A program made the position numbers and the translations under genes. Positions 61,168 through 64,000 of a stretch of DNA of 64,000 bases are shown here, piece by piece (position 1 is the stretch's first letter; each line of letters starts with the position of its first letter). Below the pieces are notes generated by a model. That model did not search any database, was not told the origin of the DNA, and saw nothing but the letters and a program-made list of their open reading frames with translations. The stretch is from B25-G16 sp964549945 (lineage in GTDB: Bacteria > Desulfobacterota > DSM-4660 > Desulfatiglandales > B25-G16), in assembly GCA_964549945.1 (NCBI GenBank), contig CAZJXD010000002.1, forward strand, positions 62,001-126,000, given 5' to 3'.

Positions 61168-61375
61168 GGTTAATCGGTTCACCGTTCACGGTTCTCGGTT
61201 GAAATGCCTTAAGTGGCTGATAAAAATTAAAAAATGTGGTGATAGGTACACGTGTTATGTTTCACCCAATTCGTTAAATTGGCTCCCATGGGTCGAGCTT
61301 CAGGCCGCATCAAGAAAGGTAAAGTTAAACATAGATTATAAACCTTGAACCTTTGAACCTTGAACCTTTCAACTC
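61168..61375. repeat. Type E inverted heptad arms within the por operon
   Basis: GGTTCACCGTTCACGGTTC-type units at 61168-61202 and TTGAACCTTTGAACCTTG-type units at 61341-61375 are roughly complementary. About 140 bases between them contain no recognised gene. The element separates the gamma gene from the FAD/ferredoxin gene. Confidence 0.5.
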
Positions 61376-61400
61376 TTAAACTGGAGCCGCTCATTTTGGT

Positions 61401-61937
61401 TCAAAGCAGGGTAACTTTTTCGTACGCCTCTTTCGCCGCGGCGATGTTCGCCTCTGTTGCCGTGGAAATAGTCTCACCAATGACCTTAATGAGTGTCTCG
61501 AGTTTTACAATTTCGGTCAGGCGTACATATGCGCCTAGAATTGCGGTATTCACGATGGATCCCAACCCCATTCCCCTCGAGATTTCAAGGGCATCAATCC
61601 TGCCAACCCTATAGTTTTCTAGAGCCCCTGGCTGAAAACTCCCGTCACAATTGAACAGCACATACCCTCCAGGCACCACCTGCGCCTTAATCTCCTCTTC
61701 ATTGAATAGACTTTTATCGAACAGCACGAGGTGATTGGGGCGATCGACATCGCATTTAAGGTAGATCTTCTTATCGCTCACCCTCACAAAGCCGGCCACG
61801 GGGGCTCCGCGCCTTTCAGCGCCAAAAAGGGAATAGCTCTGGGGATACTTCCCCTGCTCAAAGCATGCCCGTGCGAGGAGCTCAGAGGCCACCACGACCC
61901 CCTGCCCACCGCTCCCGAGGAATTTTATCTCAACCAT
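61401..61937 (-). CDS. porG: 2-oxoacid:ferredoxin oxidoreductase, gamma subunit
   Basis: The protein is 178 residues from ATG 61937 (MVEIKFLGSGGQGVVVASE), after a purine-rich GGGG. It contains the typical ARACFEQGKYPQSYSLFG and ERRGAPVAGFVRVSD segments of the gamma domain of pyruvate and indolepyruvate ferredoxin oxidoreductases. Upstream in-frame starts at 61979 are less likely. It is the first gene of the reverse por operon, separated from the next gene by 259 bases that hold a repeat element. Confidence 0.88.
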   Translation of the reverse strand: MVEIKFLGSGGQGVVVASELLARACFEQGKYPQSYSLFGAERRGAPVAGFVRVSDKKIYLKCDVDRPNHLVLFDKSLFNEEEIKAQVVPGGYVLFNCDGSFQPGALENYRVGRIDALEISRGMGLGSIVNTAILGAYVRLTEIVKLETLIKVIGETISTATEANIAAAKEAYEKVTLL

Positions 61938-62329
61938 GCTACCCCGCATCCTCCGGATACCCCCCTGACTTTTCCCCAACTCAAAAATGACCCTATGCTC
62001 AATCTAAATCCTCTTTCAGCCACGATTACCTTAGTTTTCATCCCGTTTTTATGTCAAGGCAATTCTTCCCCGGAATATCGCTTGATGAACTTCGACAATC
62101 AACTATATTGCGTCATGTGCAGGTCCATTGACATAATCCATTAATCTGGATAATATTTTAGGCAAGTAAAGAATCCACGCCCAGAGGACGTGGTTTTCTG
62201 AGACAAAATAAAGAGAATTGCACCAAGGGTTCGCGGTTGGCGTCATGAGGAGACAATGGGATACGTTGAAAAGATAAATGCGATGATGGAATGAAAGGAG
62301 CTCTCAGCTCAGAGCTGGGCTAGTACAGA
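61938..62329. other. Intergenic region of about 390 bases between LUD and por genes
   Basis: There is no convincing gene. It holds a CCACG/CGTGG stem at 62175-62193 with T-rich flanks and an AGCTCT/AGAGCT palindrome at 62299-62316. The por operon promoter should lie here, but I could not place it. Confidence 0.45.
62170..62198 (-). terminator. Possible terminator after the LUD gene
   Basis: CCACG (62175-62179) pairs with CGTGG (62189-62193), and the flanks AGAAT and TTTTCT extend the stem imperfectly. On the reverse strand the stem is followed by ATTCTTTA. The stem is short, so this is tentative. Confidence 0.3.
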
Positions 62330-63079
62330 TTAGGGATCTTTTCTTGGGGGTAGCCAGACGAACTTCTTATATTCCTCAATAATCCTTTTGATGCGGCCTG
62401 GGTCCCAGCAGGGATCCCAACCGAGGCCCAGATCCTCATTCACAATAACTACGACAATGGTCGTACGAAAAGGCTTGCCCTCTATAATAGTAAAGATATT
62501 ACATATCCTGTCACTCGCCCTACAATCAACACACTCTCCGTTCTTGACACAAGGCGTATTCATTTCTCCTCCACCCAATTCAGCTGACCTGATGCGGGCA
62601 TGATTTGGTGCTATGATATTCCTGATCCTATGAAACGCCTCGTTGAGATCTCTGACAATTTTATTCCTTCCTACTACGATAACGGAGATGGGATGCCCCC
62701 ATACCATCCCCGCCACTCGGTTCCCGACAGCATCTACATTGATCAGTCTGCCATCTTGAGTTATTGCGTTTGTCCCGGTTAGAAAAACGTCACAAATTGT
62801 TGCTTCCGCAACAATCTTTGCATGTCTCTGCCTGATGTCCTTCGGCTCCATCTTCTCTTCTTGTTGACCGAATGCATCCAAAACCCTTGTGCCCCTTTCC
62901 CTTAATATGGGCAGGATTCCCATCTGCCTGACTGTGGTTGAATCTCCGATACCCACAATGGCGTCAAGGGGAATTAGCTTTAATAGCTCATTTCTTCCTT
63001 CATCTAGATTTTGAGAAAAAACACCTTTAATGTGTCTCGCATGAAGGGCTCTTAAAGTCCTCTCAACTTGTGCATCCAT
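62330..63079 (-). CDS. LUD-domain protein
   Basis: The 249-residue protein has the LUD/DUF162 pattern (IVGIGDSTTVRQMGIL, AEATICDVFLTGTNAITQDG, NVDAVGNRVAGMVWG, HPISVIVVGRNKIV) and a C-terminal cysteine cluster CVKNGECVDCRASDRICN, a possible FeS site. LutC-like members take part in lactate oxidation, but stand-alone forms like this, often near anaerobic catabolic genes, have no known role. Confidence 0.82.
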   Translation of the reverse strand: MDAQVERTLRALHARHIKGVFSQNLDEGRNELLKLIPLDAIVGIGDSTTVRQMGILPILRERGTRVLDAFGQQEEKMEPKDIRQRHAKIVAEATICDVFLTGTNAITQDGRLINVDAVGNRVAGMVWGHPISVIVVGRNKIVRDLNEAFHRIRNIIAPNHARIRSAELGGGEMNTPCVKNGECVDCRASDRICNIFTIIEGKPFRTTIVVVIVNEDLGLGWDPCWDPGRIKRIIEEYKKFVWLPPRKDP

Positions 63080-63171
63080 ATCTCTTGCCTGGTTTAAGTT
63101 TCCTCTACAATCGGGAACCCGACGCCCGCTATTGCAAAATCCCTCAGGTTTCTCATTTAATCACCCTTATC

Positions 63172-63606
63172 TTAATGTGTTATCGGTCTGAATTTGTAGG
63201 CTATTATTTCGTTCCCTTGTTCATCCTCATGCAGGCCTTCAATAACCATTTCCACTTCTATACCCACTTTGAGGTCATTGAAATCGCAATCCGTAAATAG
63301 CGTCTCTACCCTCACTCCATCAGGCAACTCTACAAATCCTTCTGCATAGGGAACGGGTCCCTTATAATATTCCGGCGGCCTTTGCATCACCACTGTAAAG
63401 CTATACACCTTGCCCGTTCTACTTAACCTGATCTCCTCGAGGTTTCTGGACTGACAATTCGTACATATTTCGCATTCTCTCTTGGGAAAAAAGACTTCTC
63501 CACACGCAAGACAACGGCTCCCGATGAGCTGAGGTTTTTCATTAGAGGACGAAGGGATGGTCCATAGCCCTTCCTTTACCGGTACTTGTTTCTTGCCATC
63601 AGACAT
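63172..63606 (-). CDS. DUF35-type zinc-ribbon/OB-fold protein
   Basis: The protein is 144 residues from ATG 63606 after AGGAGG. It has an N-terminal rubredoxin-like zinc ribbon (CLACGEVFFPKRECEICTNC) and an OB-fold (GKVYSFTVVMQRPPEYY onward), the pattern of DUF35/acyl-CoA-binding OB-fold proteins. These are usually encoded beside thiolases or HMG-CoA-synthase-like enzymes, bridging acyl-CoA intermediates; no thiolase gene is in the window, so a partner may lie upstream. Confidence 0.88.
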   Translation of the reverse strand: MSDGKKQVPVKEGLWTIPSSSNEKPQLIGSRCLACGEVFFPKRECEICTNCQSRNLEEIRLSRTGKVYSFTVVMQRPPEYYKGPVPYAEGFVELPDGVRVETLFTDCDFNDLKVGIEVEMVIEGLHEDEQGNEIIAYKFRPITH

Positions 63607-63686
63607 AACAACCTCCTCATGCAATTCATCGGGCTAACTCGAACTTAGGAGCCTCATAGTTATAGAATTTCAGAGACGTTAAATTA

Positions 63687-64000
63687 CTATGCCCTTTTCA
63701 ACTCCGTACTGACAACTGCCTCAAGGTTTTGCATCTCCTCGTCGCTTTGGGCCTCGGCGGTGAAAGGTATTTTGCCGAGGCGCTCATATTTCACCTCCCC
63801 TAGCTTGTTGTAAGGAAGAAGTTCCATCTCTATTTCACCAAGTTCCTCTCTGACAAAACGAGCTATTGTCCTGACATCTTCAGGGGAATTGTTGAAATTC
63901 GGTATTATGGGAACACGTACCCTCATTGGCCTATAACCGGCAATCCTCTTTGCGTTTTCAAGTATGAGGTGGTTGGACATTCCCGTTGCCGCACGGTGCC
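63687..64000 (-). CDS. Glycyl-radical enzyme activating protein, C-terminal part
   Basis: The frame is open to the window edge. The last complete upstream codons read HRAATGMSNHLILENAKRIAG, with RVPIIPNFNNSPEDV and ELLPYNKLGEVKYE following, which match the C-terminal half of PflA-type radical-SAM activating enzymes (TGVSNxxIL.N, LPYH/NxxG). The radical-SAM CxxxCxxC motif would be beyond the window. It would generate the glycyl radical on a pyruvate-formate-lyase-type or alkylsuccinate-synthase-type enzyme encoded elsewhere. Confidence 0.85.
   Translation of the reverse strand, partial: HRAATGMSNHLILENAKRIAGYRPMRVRVPIIPNFNNSPEDVRTIARFVREELGEIEMELLPYNKLGEVKYERLGKIPFTAEAQSDEEMQNLEAVVSTELKRA

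Overview
The window looks like the chromosome of an anaerobic Desulfobacterota (deltaproteobacterial) relative, probably from an environmental genome. I infer this from ATP-dependent benzoyl-CoA-reductase/2-hydroxyacyl-CoA-dehydratase systems, a 2-oxoacid:ferredoxin oxidoreductase, a glycyl-radical activating enzyme, many PAS kinases and receivers, and an argH/lipoprotein/ybaB/recR start. No rRNA, tRNA, CRISPR array or phage was seen, and the species cannot be named.

Layout. (1) 1-2753: argH 3' end, an LptM-like lipoprotein, ybaB, recR and a GlcD-like FAD oxidase, all forward. (2) 2754-9640: a metallophosphatase remnant, then a four-PAS NarL-type kinase separated from its NarL-type regulator by a VapBC-like toxin-antitoxin pair and an orphan UPF0175 antitoxin; then an AbrB/PIN pair, an orphan small gene and a DUF4258/DUF2283 pair. 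(3) 9836-19491: a chemotaxis-type operon (receiver, cheR, MCP, cheW, cheY, cheD, cheB, cheA, cheC, HPt). (4) 20305-27612: two related hybrid/GAF sensor kinases, four receiver proteins and a receiver-nucleotide cyclase. (5) 27862-37587, reverse: glk-tkt-pgi-rpiA-rpe-gnd-zwf-pgl, a nearly complete pentose phosphate operon. (6) 37750-43993: RarD-like permease, SDR epimerase, universal stress protein, LarA-like protein, FHA protein and MBL-fold hydrolase. (7) 44008-54149: two divergent dehydratase/reductase operons. The reverse one has a Nudix hydrolase, two dehydratase subunits and one activase; the forward one has two catalytic-type subunits, two different ATPase subunits and a PaaK-like CoA ligase. 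(8) 54210-64000: MFS transporter, PAS-LuxR regulator, FmdB zinc ribbon with a truncated PP-loop gene, a 2-oxoacid oxidoreductase operon with a fused NAD(P)H/ferredoxin subunit, a LUD protein, a DUF35 protein and the end of a glycyl-radical activase.

The most unusual feature is a set of intergenic elements threaded through regions 1-4 (and once in the por operon). Each has arms made of about 7-nt degenerate iterations; the two arms are roughly complementary, and one arm usually begins at or just after the upstream gene's stop codon. Several enclose a four-helix-bundle gene of the 23S rRNA intervening-sequence/Avd-like family: one intact at 15102, one intact inside a nested array at 19645, one frameshifted at 23051, and one internally deleted at 16633. 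Other gaps hold arms only. Arm sequence has been captured into protein ends (lipoprotein and CheB C-termini) and into the middle of a kinase ATPase domain. I propose that these are a family of small intercistronic mobile or processed RNA elements related to rRNA IVS; this is inference from sequence pattern only.

Metabolically, the reductase operons would need low-potential ferredoxin, which the 2-oxoacid oxidoreductase could supply, while the pentose phosphate operon would supply NADPH and precursors.
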